From NCBI RefSeq assembly GCF_009695935.1, contig NZ_VUMY01000004.1, positions 1-64,000 on the forward strand: a DNA stretch of 64,000 nucleotides, written 5' to 3'. Of this stretch, positions 46,526-54,945 are shown piece by piece (position 1 is the stretch's first letter; each line of letters starts with the position of its first letter). Source of the DNA: Mobiluncus porci (lineage in GTDB: Bacteria > Actinomycetota > Actinomycetes > Actinomycetales > Actinomycetaceae). A model generated the notes under the pieces. The model was given only the letters and a program-made list of their open reading frames with translations. It was not told the origin of the DNA and did not search any database. The position numbers and the translations under genes were made by a program.

Positions 46526-46687
46526 GTCCTGAATAACCACAGGGGTGTCCTGAATGACCACATTAACGCCCCAGTAATGTAGCATAAAACGTATCAAATC
46601 GCTTTGAACTGGTGTTTTAATAATCCTACCTGATGAATTTTCATGCTACTGTGGTTATTCGGGACAGGGGTGTGGTTGCCCAGGGTG
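46526..46687. mobile_element. Miniature palindromic element M, copy D
   Basis: The left end has TGTCCTGAATAACCACA at 46526 and TGTCCTGAATGACCACA at 46547, 21 bp apart. The right end has TGTGGTTATTCGGGACA at 46650 and TGTGGTTGCCCAGGGTG at 46671, again 21 bp apart and inverted. Inner arms TAGCAT and ATGCTA are shared with copy A. The AT-rich core is non-coding. Confidence 0.72.
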
Positions 46688-46726
46688 GGGTAACAATCGG
46701 GAAGCCGGATTTCTGCCTAAAAAGAG

Positions 46727-47392
46727 TTAGCCGATTCGCGGAAGCGTCCGCGCGACAGCGATTAACTCGGCGGCGGCGAGTGAAGCCGCCGCCGGATTCC
46801 CAGACTGCGCGGCTTGACGCAAAGCCTCGATTGGGGGAAGGCCATTTAGCGGCTTCTTCGTCCCGAACGAAGCACCCGCTGACTTGCCCGCCGAAGCACC
46901 CGTTGACTTGCCCGCCGATGTGCCCGCTGCCACACCCGTCGCCGCAACCGCTGCCGCACCCATCCCGCCAGCCCTGCTGGTGAGAAACCACATCGCCGCG
47001 TCGGGGCCGGTCAAACCCCGAGAGGCCAGCACGTCCAACACCTGCGGGAGCACCTTCACGCAGACCGCGTAGAGCTCCGGAGACTCGAACTGCCACTGCG
47101 GATAGTGCCACTTTCTATCGGGGGTCTGGAACCCGAGAATCCGCTTCTCTCGCGTGGCTTTGGCTACTGCCTGGCGGGAAACCCCGAGCCAATCGCAGAC
47201 CTCTCCGGTTCGAACTGTGGGTCCCGCGAGGTCTGCGAGGGCGGGCGTGGGGCGAAGTGCGTGGCGGGCAAAACGAAGGATGCGGTGGGACTGGTCGGAG
47301 GTCAGCGCAGCATCCTCGGGCTGCGACAATAGTAGCGCGCGCATTTTGTCCAAGAAGGTTTGTTCCTCGGCGGTGGGTGTTTGGCGCGTCAC
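46727..47392 (-). CDS. Putative HTH DNA-binding protein with repeated low-complexity segment
   Basis: The 221-aa product is not clearly assigned. Residues about 55-85 (GEVCDWLGVSRQAVAKATREKRILGF) look like a helix-turn-helix, followed by a WHYPQWQF segment as in Xre/MbcA/ParS-like antitoxins. Residues about 150-180 are Gly/Ala/Ser/Lys repeats (AGKSAGAS) encoded by 24-bp tandem units at 46869-46916. GTG 47392 is chosen because GGAGGAGG lies 5 bases upstream; a frame open to a TTG at 47500 has no such site. No toxin partner is adjacent. It may be a regulator or an orphan antitoxin. Confidence 0.65.
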   Translation of the reverse strand: MTRQTPTAEEQTFLDKMRALLLSQPEDAALTSDQSHRILRFARHALRPTPALADLAGPTVRTGEVCDWLGVSRQAVAKATREKRILGFQTPDRKWHYPQWQFESPELYAVCVKVLPQVLDVLASRGLTGPDAAMWFLTSRAGGMGAAAVAATGVAAGTSAGKSTGASAGKSAGASFGTKKPLNGLPPIEALRQAAQSGNPAAASLAAAELIAVARTLPRIG

Positions 47393-47550
47393 CTTTGCCT
47401 CCTCCTTCTTAGGTGGTTCAGTAAGCTGCAGTTCCGGCAAGGCCTCGCGACCAAGCGTGGCCACGGCGTGGCCCAAGTGTGACCCCGCGCGACCCCGCAA
47501 CCCAGCGTGGCCGGTGTGCTAGTGGGGTAGCTCTGCGAGGACGAAACTGG

Positions 47551-48249
47551 TCAGAACAGGTAAGCCAGCTTATCTGACATGGTCAGGGCTATTACCAAGA
47601 CTATCAGTAGCAGGACGGCGACCGTGAGAAGCCACCGCTGGGAGACCCAAAATCCGCGCAAACCTGCGGGTAGGAAATCCAGCCACCCGAGGCGGGCAAG
47701 CAGTGCCCCGAGGTGAATCCACAGGACAATCGTGGCGACCCAGACAATCATGCAGAACGGGCACAGTGTCCGGAAGACGGTTACGGACTGGTGAAGGAAA
47801 AAAATGATGAGGAAGAGCGCGGCGGTGAGGCCGGCCTCGATTGTGAGCGGGAGCCAGCGGGGGAGTCGTCCACCGACCCAACCGAGGAAAACCCCGGCGA
47901 GTCCGGCGAAGAGAGCCGTACCTACCAGCGCGTTTGGGATTCCGAAAAGGAGATGCGCCTGCCACTGGAGGAGCGAGGAAGAACAACCGATAAGCGGGTT
48001 GATGTCGCAGCCGAGAGCGGCGGAAGGGTCTTTGAGGGTTTTCAGCTCGGACAAGACGAGTTCCGCGCTCGCGGCTAGGGCGATCAGGGAAACTGTCACC
48101 AAAAAGACGACGGTTTTCAGTGGGGTTTCCAGCGGGGTTTCCAGCGGGGGAGTGGAGTCAGTGGTGTTTTCTGAAATCAGCGATACTTCGCGCTGACGAG
48201 ACAGAGAGGTGGGAGGTAACTCTTCTGATTCTTCCGCGGTTTTCTTCAT
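47551..48249 (-). CDS. Vitamin K epoxide reductase (VKOR) family membrane protein
   Basis: Bacterial VKOR reoxidises DsbA-like thioredoxins, passing electrons to quinone, and so supports disulfide formation outside the membrane. The 232-aa protein has a polar N-terminus of about 38 residues and five hydrophobic segments. The loop cysteine pair is in LGCDINPLIGCSS (about 78-90) and the active-site CxxC is in LCPFCMIVW (about 152-160). It stands alone on the minus strand between the HTH gene and the tRNA genes. Confidence 0.92.
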   Translation of the reverse strand: MKKTAEESEELPPTSLSRQREVSLISENTTDSTPPLETPLETPLKTVVFLVTVSLIALAASAELVLSELKTLKDPSAALGCDINPLIGCSSSLLQWQAHLLFGIPNALVGTALFAGLAGVFLGWVGGRLPRWLPLTIEAGLTAALFLIIFFLHQSVTVFRTLCPFCMIVWVATIVLWIHLGALLARLGWLDFLPAGLRGFWVSQRWLLTVAVLLLIVLVIALTMSDKLAYLF

Positions 48250-48331
48250 AGCCCGATTCTAGCCCACGAGTGTCTTTGCCACGGGTTTAACCGGCTTGAT
48301 TCCAAGAGAAAACCGCGATTGCAGTCTCAGT

Positions 48332-48360
48332 TTGTCACGGCGGAAATAATTCGGTAAACT
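48332..48360 (+). promoter_or_regulatory. Promoter of the tRNA-Thr/tRNA-Met/rpmG unit
   Basis: TTGTCA (48332-48337) and TAAACT (48355-48360) are separated by exactly 17 bp. Transcription would start about 48367, a few bases before the tRNA-Thr. Confidence 0.7.
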
Positions 48361-48371
48361 TGACTGTCGTT

Positions 48372-48444
48372 GCCCCGGTAGCTCAGTCGGCAGAGCGTCT
48401 CCATGGTAAGGAGAAGGTCCAGAGTTCGATTCTCTGCCGGGGCT
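48372..48444 (+). tRNA. tRNA-Thr (GGT)
   Basis: The acceptor stem GCCCCGG/CCGGGGC (48372-48378 with 48437-48443), the D-arm AGCTCAGTCGGCAGAGC and the anticodon loop ATGGTAA (anticodon GGT) are complete, as is the T-arm AGAGTTCGATTCTCT. The discriminator is T; no CCA is encoded. It is followed by tRNA-Met at 33 bp. Confidence 0.96.
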
Positions 48445-48477
48445 CGCTTGACGGTTTCCAGGCCGTCAAAATTTTGC

Positions 48478-48551
48478 GGCGGGGTAGCTCAGTTGGTGAG
48501 AGCGCACGACTCATAATCGTGAGGTCGCGGGTTCGAACCCCGCCCCCGCTA
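48478..48551 (+). tRNA. tRNA-Met (CAT, elongator type)
   Basis: The 74-nt tRNA has the acceptor GGCGGGG/CCCCGCT with a G-U first pair, anticodon loop CTCATAA (anticodon CAT), and T-arm GCGGGTTCGAACCCCGC. The anticodon stem lacks the three G-C pairs expected of the initiator, supporting an elongator. tRNA-Thr, tRNA-Met and rpmG in this order are the usual lead-in to secE-nusG in actinobacteria. Confidence 0.95.
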
Positions 48552-48600
48552 CGGACCGGGGGGAATGCCCGGGAAAAGCTAGGAATAAAGGAAAAGAACA

Positions 48601-48771
48601 GTGGCTGCAAAATCGAAAGACATCCGCCCGAAGATTACTCTGGCGTGCTCGGTGTGCAAAGAGCGTAACTACATCACGAAGAAGAACCGTCGTAACACGC
48701 CGGATCGTTTGGAGCTCAACAAGTACTGCCCGCGTTGCCGGAAGTCTACCTCTCATAAGGAAACTCGCTAA
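48601..48771 (+). CDS. rpmG: 50S ribosomal protein L33
   Basis: L33 is a small protein of the large subunit. The 56-aa product starts [16 protein letters not shown] and keeps two CxxC pairs (C16-C19 and C43-C46), so it is the zinc-binding form. The start is GTG 48601 with AAAGGAAAAG upstream. It is co-transcribed with two tRNAs, as in many actinobacteria. The secE-nusG genes that normally follow are absent; instead a terminator and a repeat-flanked segment lie downstream. Confidence 0.96.
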   Translation: MAAKSKDIRPKITLACSVCKERNYITKKNRRNTPDRLELNKYCPRCRKSTSHKETR

Positions 48772-48815
48772 ACTCGAGGCTCGGCCGAGAGTCGAGTGTG
48801 GAGTATTCAGACATA

Positions 48816-48850
48816 GAAAAGCGCCGACGTTACCGCGTCGGCGCTTTTCC
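48816..48850 (+). terminator. Intrinsic terminator of rpmG
   Basis: GAAAAGCGCCGACG pairs with CGTCGGCGCTTTTC around TTACCG, with the T-run of the right arm serving as the tail. It ends the tRNA-Thr/tRNA-Met/rpmG transcript. Confidence 0.9.
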
Positions 48851-48871
48851 TTTCGACTTATCTTGCGCAGA

Positions 48872-49008
48872 TTAAGCAACTTGGGACATTTGCCCCGGTA
48901 AAATTGAGCCTTTAAGACGGCGAGCGGAAAAGCGGAATCGTGGTGAACTGAGAGTATATCTCGAGCAGTGAAAGCCATACCGGATGGTAAATGTTCGAAG
49001 TTGCTTAA
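48872..49008. repeat. 137-bp segment with terminal inverted repeats
   Basis: TTAAGCAACTT (48872-48882) is exactly inverted at 48998-49008, and similarity continues inwards (20 of 23 positions). The core is non-coding. It lies at the point where secE-nusG would be expected after rpmG, and looks like a miniature mobile element or its footprint. Confidence 0.6.
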
Positions 49009-49035
49009 GAAGGGGAGATGAGACGGTTAAATTGC

Positions 49036-49065
49036 TTTGGGCTGGGGCGCGAACCCCAGCCCAAA
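49036..49065 (-). terminator. Hairpin terminator of the CWB2 protein gene
   Basis: TTTGGGCTGGGG (49036-49047) is inverted exactly at 49054-49065 around six bases, 18 bp beyond the stop codon of the minus-strand gene. The T-run is short. Confidence 0.7.
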
Positions 49066-49082
49066 CAGTCTAATCAGCGAGC

Positions 49083-50618
49083 CTACTTGAGCAAATCAAG
49101 CATTCCGGTAACAACAGAGTCGGCAATCACGCCGTTTCCGCCCAGGGCCTTGAACTTGCCAGCAAGCGCAGAGTTCCCAGCTTTTGCAGCCTTGACATAA
49201 GCATCGGTGGTGGCCGGGATGGTGTCGAGTGCGACGAGCACAACCGGACCGGCGAGTTCAGCCTTGTTGTCGAGGTAACCCGCCACGGAGGCGTCCGCGA
49301 AAGCAGAGCCGTTAGCGGCGTAAACCATGGCAGCACCGGTTCCATTCGGGTAAGCCACGGCAGCAATCGCGGCTGCGGTCTCGAAGCGGTTGTTGCCAGC
49401 TATGCGGTTCTCAGCCGCACCAGTCTCGTACTTGGCGATCTGTTCCTTGGTCGGACCAGCAGCGACCGCAGCGTCAGCGTCGGTGATGGCCTTATTGGCG
49501 GCGATCAGAGCATCAGCGGACTGACCCTTTGCCGTGTTGGTGGCTCCGGTATCGGCCTGGATGGCTTTATCAATAGCCTGGAGACCCTTGTAGGTCTTGG
49601 CATCCGTCTTGTCAGTTGCGGCATTGGTCGCGGCTTTGGCGGTGCCGACAGCAGCTGCGCCATCCACGCCGAAGATAGCCTCGGTATCCTCGTCAGTCTT
49701 CACATCCGTGGGCAACACCTTGGGGAAAGTGAGTGCGAGAGCGGCTTTCGCCTTAGCGTAGTCGTCCTTCGCGGTCTGATCTGCACTAGCAGCCAGAGGC
49801 GCCAGAGGCGCCAGAGTCGCAGCCTTAGAAGCCAGGAACTCGTCCAGCGTCTTGCCGGAAACCGTGTACCAGCCTTCAACCGCCATGTGAGCCTCACGGG
49901 AAGCCTTCACCAGGTCAGCCCTCGCCTTGGTCTCAGCGTTAGCGGTCGGGGTCTTGCCGAGCTTCGCGGCCTCGGTCAACTCGGAGGGCAACACGGCGCC
50001 CTCGCCACCGAGCGCGGTAACCTTAGCGGGAGCTAGGCGCTTAATCTCATCAGCGGTTTCCTTCGGAAGAGCGCCGGATCCGTTGGTCAAGAGAATCGGG
50101 GCTTTGCCCTTAATCTGACCACCGACGAGGGCATCAACCAGGGTCAAGCCATTGGCGAGGTAAACCTCGGTGCCGTCACCGTCAGACGGGTGCAACGACT
50201 TAGAGATTGCGACAGCGGTTCCGAAACGGTTCGCACCAGCCAAACGGGAGACGGTGGCATCGCCGGCAACTGCCTTGGCAGCAGCTTCGCTCACGGCACC
50301 TTCACCACCGAGCACAACCACCTTGGTGGCCTTGAGATCGGCAATCTTGGATTTCACGAGAGCCTGTACCGCGGCATCTTCGTTCACGAGTAAAACCGGA
50401 CCAGTCTGGAGCCTACCGCCGGAAACGGCGTCGACCTGCTGGTCGCCACGGGCCAGGTAGACCACGTCAGCAGTGCCAAATGCGCTCGCGACCGCGATAG
50501 CGGTTTCAAAGCGGTTCGGTCCGGCGTAACGGTCGGCATCAGCAGCCATAGCCGTGGCCGGAGCCACGAGGGACAGGGCGGCAATTGCTGCCCCTAGGGT
50601 CAAAAATGATTTCCTCAT
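49083..50618 (-). CDS. Secreted protein with three cell-wall-binding type 2 repeats
   Basis: The product (511 aa) begins with a signal peptide (1-25, MRKSFLTLGAAIAALSLVAPATAMA). It has cell-wall-binding repeat 2 units starting at RYAGPNRFETAIAVAS and RLAGANRFGTAVAISK, then a ~200-residue Ala/Lys/Asp-rich helical region. A third unit, RIAGNNRFETAAAIAA, is at the C-terminus. CWB2 repeats work as triplets that attach to wall polymers; here the triplet is split by the inserted domain. No other enzymatic domain is seen, so the helical part may be the functional head. AAAGGA precedes ATG 50618. It is likely surface-exposed. Confidence 0.9.
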   Translation of the reverse strand: MRKSFLTLGAAIAALSLVAPATAMAADADRYAGPNRFETAIAVASAFGTADVVYLARGDQQVDAVSGGRLQTGPVLLVNEDAAVQALVKSKIADLKATKVVVLGGEGAVSEAAAKAVAGDATVSRLAGANRFGTAVAISKSLHPSDGDGTEVYLANGLTLVDALVGGQIKGKAPILLTNGSGALPKETADEIKRLAPAKVTALGGEGAVLPSELTEAAKLGKTPTANAETKARADLVKASREAHMAVEGWYTVSGKTLDEFLASKAATLAPLAPLAASADQTAKDDYAKAKAALALTFPKVLPTDVKTDEDTEAIFGVDGAAAVGTAKAATNAATDKTDAKTYKGLQAIDKAIQADTGATNTAKGQSADALIAANKAITDADAAVAAGPTKEQIAKYETGAAENRIAGNNRFETAAAIAAVAYPNGTGAAMVYAANGSAFADASVAGYLDNKAELAGPVVLVALDTIPATTDAYVKAAKAGNSALAGKFKALGGNGVIADSVVTGMLDLLK

Positions 50619-50789
50619 GTTGATAATCCTTTTCAGTAGGGGATGAGGTCTTAGCCCATCCTAGTGTGTTGTGGAATGGAGCGCTAGGGTTGAGGGCCTG
50701 TTTACGCGAAACGCTTTCCACCCCTTATATGTAATCGGGATTCTGGTTCTTACATTTTGGGTTCGCTGTGCTGCGTTAGACTGTTAACC

Positions 50790-51929
50790 GTGAGTGAAGA
50801 AAACACAGAAAACGTCAACCAAACCGAATCCGAGGAACGCGCCACCCTGGTCGCTGCCCGTGAGTCTTCCGAACGCATTTGGGAGGATATCAACTCCGGA
50901 GACGTGAGCCGCTATCGTATCTTGACCGGCGACCGCCCGACCGGATTCCTCCACATCGGCCACTATTTCGGAACGCTTAAGACTCGCGTAGAACTTCAGA
51001 ACAAGGGCATCGACACGGCCGTCCTCATTGCTGACTACCAGGTCATCACCGATCGGGAAAACATCGGCAACGTCCGCGAATACGTCTTGAACCTCGTCGC
51101 AGACTATCTCGCCGCCGGCATTGACCCGACCCGCTCCACGATTTTTTGCCACTCCCAGGTTCCGGCCATCCACGAGATGCTCGTCATTTTCCTATCGCTC
51201 GTCACCGAGGCGGAACTCCACCGCAACCCCACGGTGAAGGCGGAACTCGAGGCTTCGAAACAATCCATGAGCGGGCTCTTGTTGACCTATCCCGTTCATC
51301 AAGCGGCCGATATTCTTTGTGCGCGAGCGAATCTCGTGCCGGTGGGTCGCGACCAGCTCCCGCACCTGGAACAGACGCGCGTGGTGGCGAAACGATTCAA
51401 CAAGCGCTATCCGGAACGCGATGCGGCAGGCAGCAAGGTCAAGGATTCGCGCGGAGTTCTCCCGATGGCTCAAGCGCTTCTAAGCAGTGGTGGGGCGATT
51501 ATTCTTGGCACTGATGGCCAGAAAATGTCAAAATCGCGCCACAATACAGTAGAGCTCAAAGCGACTGCGGATGAGACCGCAGCGATTATCAAGAAAGCCG
51601 TTACTGATTCAGATCGGGTAATCACCTATGATCCCGTATCGCGCCCGGAAGTGGCCAACCTCTTGCTGATTGCTTCGCTGTGTACCGGTGAGGCTCCGGA
51701 GGTCCTGGCTGAGCGGATTGGTGATGGCGGCGGCGGAGCTTTGAAGAAGCTCGTGACCGAAGCCCTGAACGACCACCTGGCTCCGCATCGGGATCGCCGC
51801 GCGGAGCTTATGGAAGACGAAGGTTACCTGTGGAGTGTCCTCAAGGAGGGAAACGAGAAGATTGCGGATCTCGGCGCCGACACCTTGCGCCAGATGAAGC
51901 ACGCCATGGGGATGGATTACGGATTGTAG
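50790..51929 (+). CDS. trpS: Tryptophanyl-tRNA synthetase
   Basis: The class I synthetase charges tRNA-Trp. The 379-aa protein has the HIGH-type motif in PTGFLHIGHYFG (about 53-64) and KMSKS in GTDGQKMSKSRHN (about 243-255). A leader of about 40 polar residues precedes the catalytic core. GTG 50790 is preferred to a frame opening at a TTG at 50757, since the extra residues are not conserved. A small gene follows with no gap. Confidence 0.96.
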   Translation: MSEENTENVNQTESEERATLVAARESSERIWEDINSGDVSRYRILTGDRPTGFLHIGHYFGTLKTRVELQNKGIDTAVLIADYQVITDRENIGNVREYVLNLVADYLAAGIDPTRSTIFCHSQVPAIHEMLVIFLSLVTEAELHRNPTVKAELEASKQSMSGLLLTYPVHQAADILCARANLVPVGRDQLPHLEQTRVVAKRFNKRYPERDAAGSKVKDSRGVLPMAQALLSSGGAIILGTDGQKMSKSRHNTVELKATADETAAIIKKAVTDSDRVITYDPVSRPEVANLLLIASLCTGEAPEVLAERIGDGGGGALKKLVTEALNDHLAPHRDRRAELMEDEGYLWSVLKEGNEKIADLGADTLRQMKHAMGMDYGL

Positions 51930-52226
51930 ATGGATCAGAAAAACCAGCAAATCAAACGCCACGACCACGCCCAGGCGGTGGCAAACCGCATGGTAGAGCG
52001 TGCTTTGTGGATTATCAACCTGGAAAACGATTCTGCGCATGTCTCGGAGGAGACACGCTCGGCGCTCCTTGCCGAGACTACCGATATGCTCCTGCAATGG
52101 GCCTACGAGGTCGGGGAGGAGAACTTCCGCGCCGGCGAGTTCACGACCCGCGAAAGCGCCGCCGGCGAACTCATTGCCTATCCCGAAACTCCGCCCAAGG
52201 CTTCCGACAAACCTCTCGGCCAATAA
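51930..52226 (+). CDS. Small hypothetical protein coupled to trpS
   Basis: The 98-aa product is not recognised. It is hydrophilic, helical and charged (QKNQQIKRHDHAQAVANRMVERALWIINLEN). The ATG lies directly after the trpS TAG, so it is translated by reinitiation or coupling. No signal peptide or membrane helix is present. Codon use resembles its neighbour, and the frame is more likely real than chance, but its function cannot be inferred. Confidence 0.6.
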   Translation: MDQKNQQIKRHDHAQAVANRMVERALWIINLENDSAHVSEETRSALLAETTDMLLQWAYEVGEENFRAGEFTTRESAAGELIAYPETPPKASDKPLGQ

Positions 52227-52249
52227 ATGCCCTGTTCAGCAAGCCGGCA

Positions 52250-54751
52250 TTACTCGCCTTGAACCCGCTTCAACACATTCAACAGGTCAATCTTCGCGTT
52301 TCCGGAAGGATTCTCGGGAACCTCGGCGAAGAAAATTCGCATCGACATGGCCTCCATCTTCGAAGTCATCCCGCGAACCGTCACGGGAAGCTCCGAGATA
52401 ACCTCGGCGAGCCGCAACCCCGAACCGGGAGTCACCCCCACTTCCGCAGCGAGCCGGTCCACCGCCTCAGCCGGAGGCTTTTCCCCCTTAGTGAGCGCGC
52501 TAAACGGCAGGTCATAGCCGGGAACCCCGAGAGAATCCGGAGATTCCTCCGAGCGATTCGTCGGATTAGGCCAGGTCGAGTCCCACACGAGCCGGAAAAC
52601 CCGCGAGCGCGCCGGCGGGGGGTTGACCTCGACTTGATCCATGGTCCCGTTAATCATGACCAGTAAGTCCACGTCCCCCCACGGCGCCCCTGAGCGCAAC
52701 ATCTGCACCACGCGGTTTCGCGGATCGTGCCACGCCCCCGGAGTCAAGGCAGCTCCCGTGCGGTCATACCACGACAAATCCGCGAGTTTATCGCCCTGAA
52801 CCGGCATCCCTGACGCAAAAGAATCCGGTCGCATCACCGGATGGTCGGCCCGCAACCGCAATAAGTACTGCACCGTCTCGTGCAGGGCCTTTTGCCACGG
52901 CAGCCACCGCCAATCGAGCCAGCTCAGCGGCGCATCGACGCAGTAGGCATTGTTGTTGCCTTCCTGGGAGTTCCCAAACTCATCGCCGGCCAAAAACATC
53001 GGAGTTCCCGCCGAAATCGCGAGGGTCCCCCACATATTCCTCAGGTTTCGAAGCCGCAGCGGCGCAATCGAAACTACTTCCTCGAGAACCTTCGGGTCGT
53101 CGGAATACTGCAACCCGCGCAGGACGTGCCCCTCATATTCGTGATTCCACGAGTTGTTGTTATTCGTCCCGTCGTGGTTGTTCTCCCCATTGGCTTCGTT
53201 GTGTTTGTGGTTGTAAGTTACGAGGTCAGCAAGGGTAAACCCGTCGTGGGCGGCAATAAAGTTGATGGACGCTCCCGGTCCGCGGTTGAGTTCAGGCACG
53301 ATTGAACTGTAGAAATCCGCCGATCCGGAGATGCGGGTCGCGAGTTCGTGGGGGCCGTGGGCGTGGCGGCCGTGGACCTGGGCGGCTCCGTCAGTAAGCC
53401 AAAATCCGCGGATTGCGTCGCGGTAGCGGTCGTTCCAGTCAGCAAAGGGGGACGGGAAATTGCCAGTTTGCCAACCATTCGGACCCATATCCCACGGTTC
53501 AGCAATCAGCTTGCAACCGGCCAAAATCGGATCGGTTGCCATCCCGACAAAGGAGGGGTGCCGCACCGCAAATTGCTCGCGGTTTCGCCCAATAGTGACC
53601 CCGAGATCGAAACGGAACCCATCAATCCCGACCTCACCGGCCCAATACCGCAGCGAATCGAGCATCAGCCCCACTGCCTCGTTGGAAGTGAAATCCACGG
53701 TATTTCCGCAGCCCGTATAGTCAACCATCCGGTTGGGAGAGCCGTGATCCCACACGTAGTAGCGCTGGGGGTCAAGCCCGCGCAGCGACACGGAAGTCCC
53801 GTGAGTCCCGCCTTCGGCCGTGTGATTGTAGACCACGTCCAAGAACACTTCGATGCCGGCTTGATGAAGGAGTGAAACCATCCCGCGCACCTCGTCGAGA
53901 ACCGCTTGGGGGCCTTGCCGCTGGGCGTACTCGGTGGCGTAAGAGGGTTCCGGTGCGAAGTAAGACAGCGTGGAGTAACCCCAATAATTCGTCCGCCCGT
54001 TGTCCTGGAGGAAGGGTTCGGAGAACTTGGCATGAATGGGGAGGAGTTCGATCGCGGTTACGCCGAGATCCTTCAGATATTGGATGGTGACTGGATTGGC
54101 CAGGCCGGCGTAGGTTCCTTGCAGATCCGGCGGAATCCCGGGCAGCGTCCTGGTGAGACCCTTCACATGCGCCTCGTAGATAACCGTGTCGCGCCAGGAC
54201 CTTCGCGGCTTGTCAGAGACGGGAAAAGACTGGGTGTTGACGACGACACCGAGGGCGGCGTCGGGAAGCGAATCGAGCGGGTCAAGTTTCAGTTCACGGG
54301 TGGCGGGCTCGAGCTTGTCGTTGACCTGGTGGGCATAGAGTCGCGGAGTGAGGCGCGGGGACTTCGTGATGGCCTTGGCATAGGGGTCAAGGAGAATCTT
54401 CTGGGGGTTATAGAACAGCCCCGCGTTCGGATCCCACGGCCCGTAACAGCGGTAGCCGTAAATCTGGCCGGGGCGAATCCCCGGGATATTGCCGTGCCAG
54501 ATACCGCGGAATGGACCGAGGAGTCGGATGCGGCGCTCTTCGTAGAGGACTCCGTCCGGATCGTCGGGGTCGTCTTGGGGGGAGAGAAGGCACAGTTCGA
54601 CGGCGGTCGCTTGGCGCGCGTAGACGGAGAAGGCGACTCCGGAATCAGTAAGGTGCGCGCCGAGACGATGTGGATCGAGTTTAGGTTCGGGGGCGAAATC
54701 CTCAGTCGGGGTGAAAGTTGGGCCCTCTTCCGGCTGCGGTTTCTTGGTCAT
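52250..54751 (-). CDS. glgX: Glycogen debranching enzyme
   Basis: GlgX cleaves alpha-1,6 branches of phosphorylase-limited glycogen. The 833-aa GH13 enzyme has an N-terminal CBM48-like domain (about 25-120) and the barrel with VVYNHTAEGG, the nucleophile in GFRFDLGVTIGR, the acid/base in LIAEPWDMG and the transition-state Asp in FIAAHDGFTL. It is longer than the E. coli protein (657 aa); the extra C-terminal about 100 residues hold a Pro-rich stretch (SEESPDSLGVPG). It is convergent with the trpS unit, with only 23 bp between stops. Confidence 0.95.
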   Translation of the reverse strand: MTKKPQPEEGPTFTPTEDFAPEPKLDPHRLGAHLTDSGVAFSVYARQATAVELCLLSPQDDPDDPDGVLYEERRIRLLGPFRGIWHGNIPGIRPGQIYGYRCYGPWDPNAGLFYNPQKILLDPYAKAITKSPRLTPRLYAHQVNDKLEPATRELKLDPLDSLPDAALGVVVNTQSFPVSDKPRRSWRDTVIYEAHVKGLTRTLPGIPPDLQGTYAGLANPVTIQYLKDLGVTAIELLPIHAKFSEPFLQDNGRTNYWGYSTLSYFAPEPSYATEYAQRQGPQAVLDEVRGMVSLLHQAGIEVFLDVVYNHTAEGGTHGTSVSLRGLDPQRYYVWDHGSPNRMVDYTGCGNTVDFTSNEAVGLMLDSLRYWAGEVGIDGFRFDLGVTIGRNREQFAVRHPSFVGMATDPILAGCKLIAEPWDMGPNGWQTGNFPSPFADWNDRYRDAIRGFWLTDGAAQVHGRHAHGPHELATRISGSADFYSSIVPELNRGPGASINFIAAHDGFTLADLVTYNHKHNEANGENNHDGTNNNNSWNHEYEGHVLRGLQYSDDPKVLEEVVSIAPLRLRNLRNMWGTLAISAGTPMFLAGDEFGNSQEGNNNAYCVDAPLSWLDWRWLPWQKALHETVQYLLRLRADHPVMRPDSFASGMPVQGDKLADLSWYDRTGAALTPGAWHDPRNRVVQMLRSGAPWGDVDLLVMINGTMDQVEVNPPPARSRVFRLVWDSTWPNPTNRSEESPDSLGVPGYDLPFSALTKGEKPPAEAVDRLAAEVGVTPGSGLRLAEVISELPVTVRGMTSKMEAMSMRIFFAEVPENPSGNAKIDLLNVLKRVQGE

Positions 54752-54892
54752 AACGGGAGGATAACAGGGATTTGACGGTTTTGTTTGGCTTCGGGGGGAT
54801 GCCCGTGGTGGCGGGGAACTTCCGGTTTACGCGATTCGGGCGGCCCGCGGATTTGGATAAGCCTTACCTTGCTTAATTCCCCACCAGACCCT

Positions 54893-54932
54893 CTTCCGGA
54901 CACTAACTTCCCTTCAAGATAGTGTCCGCAAG
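54893..54932. repeat. Palindromic repeat, CCGGACACTA family, copy 1
   Basis: CTTCCGGACACTAACTT faces AAGATAGTGTCCGCAAG with two mismatches, just beyond the mnmA stop. The same palindrome occurs at 62887-62930 and 62996-63027. Confidence 0.7.
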
Positions 54933-54945
54933 GTGGCGGGGTGGG

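Noticed and set aside
46135-46563. 142-residue minus-strand frame over tRNA-Leu and the hairpin island
   Set aside because: It reads through the tRNA and palindromes and shows no conserved protein features.
46869-46916. Possible CRISPR-like repeat
   Set aside because: The 24-bp units are directly adjacent with no spacers and lie inside a reading frame.
51830-52666. 278-residue plus-strand frame across the trpS end and glgX
   Set aside because: It overlaps two well-supported genes and has a shadow-like composition (R, P, G, H).
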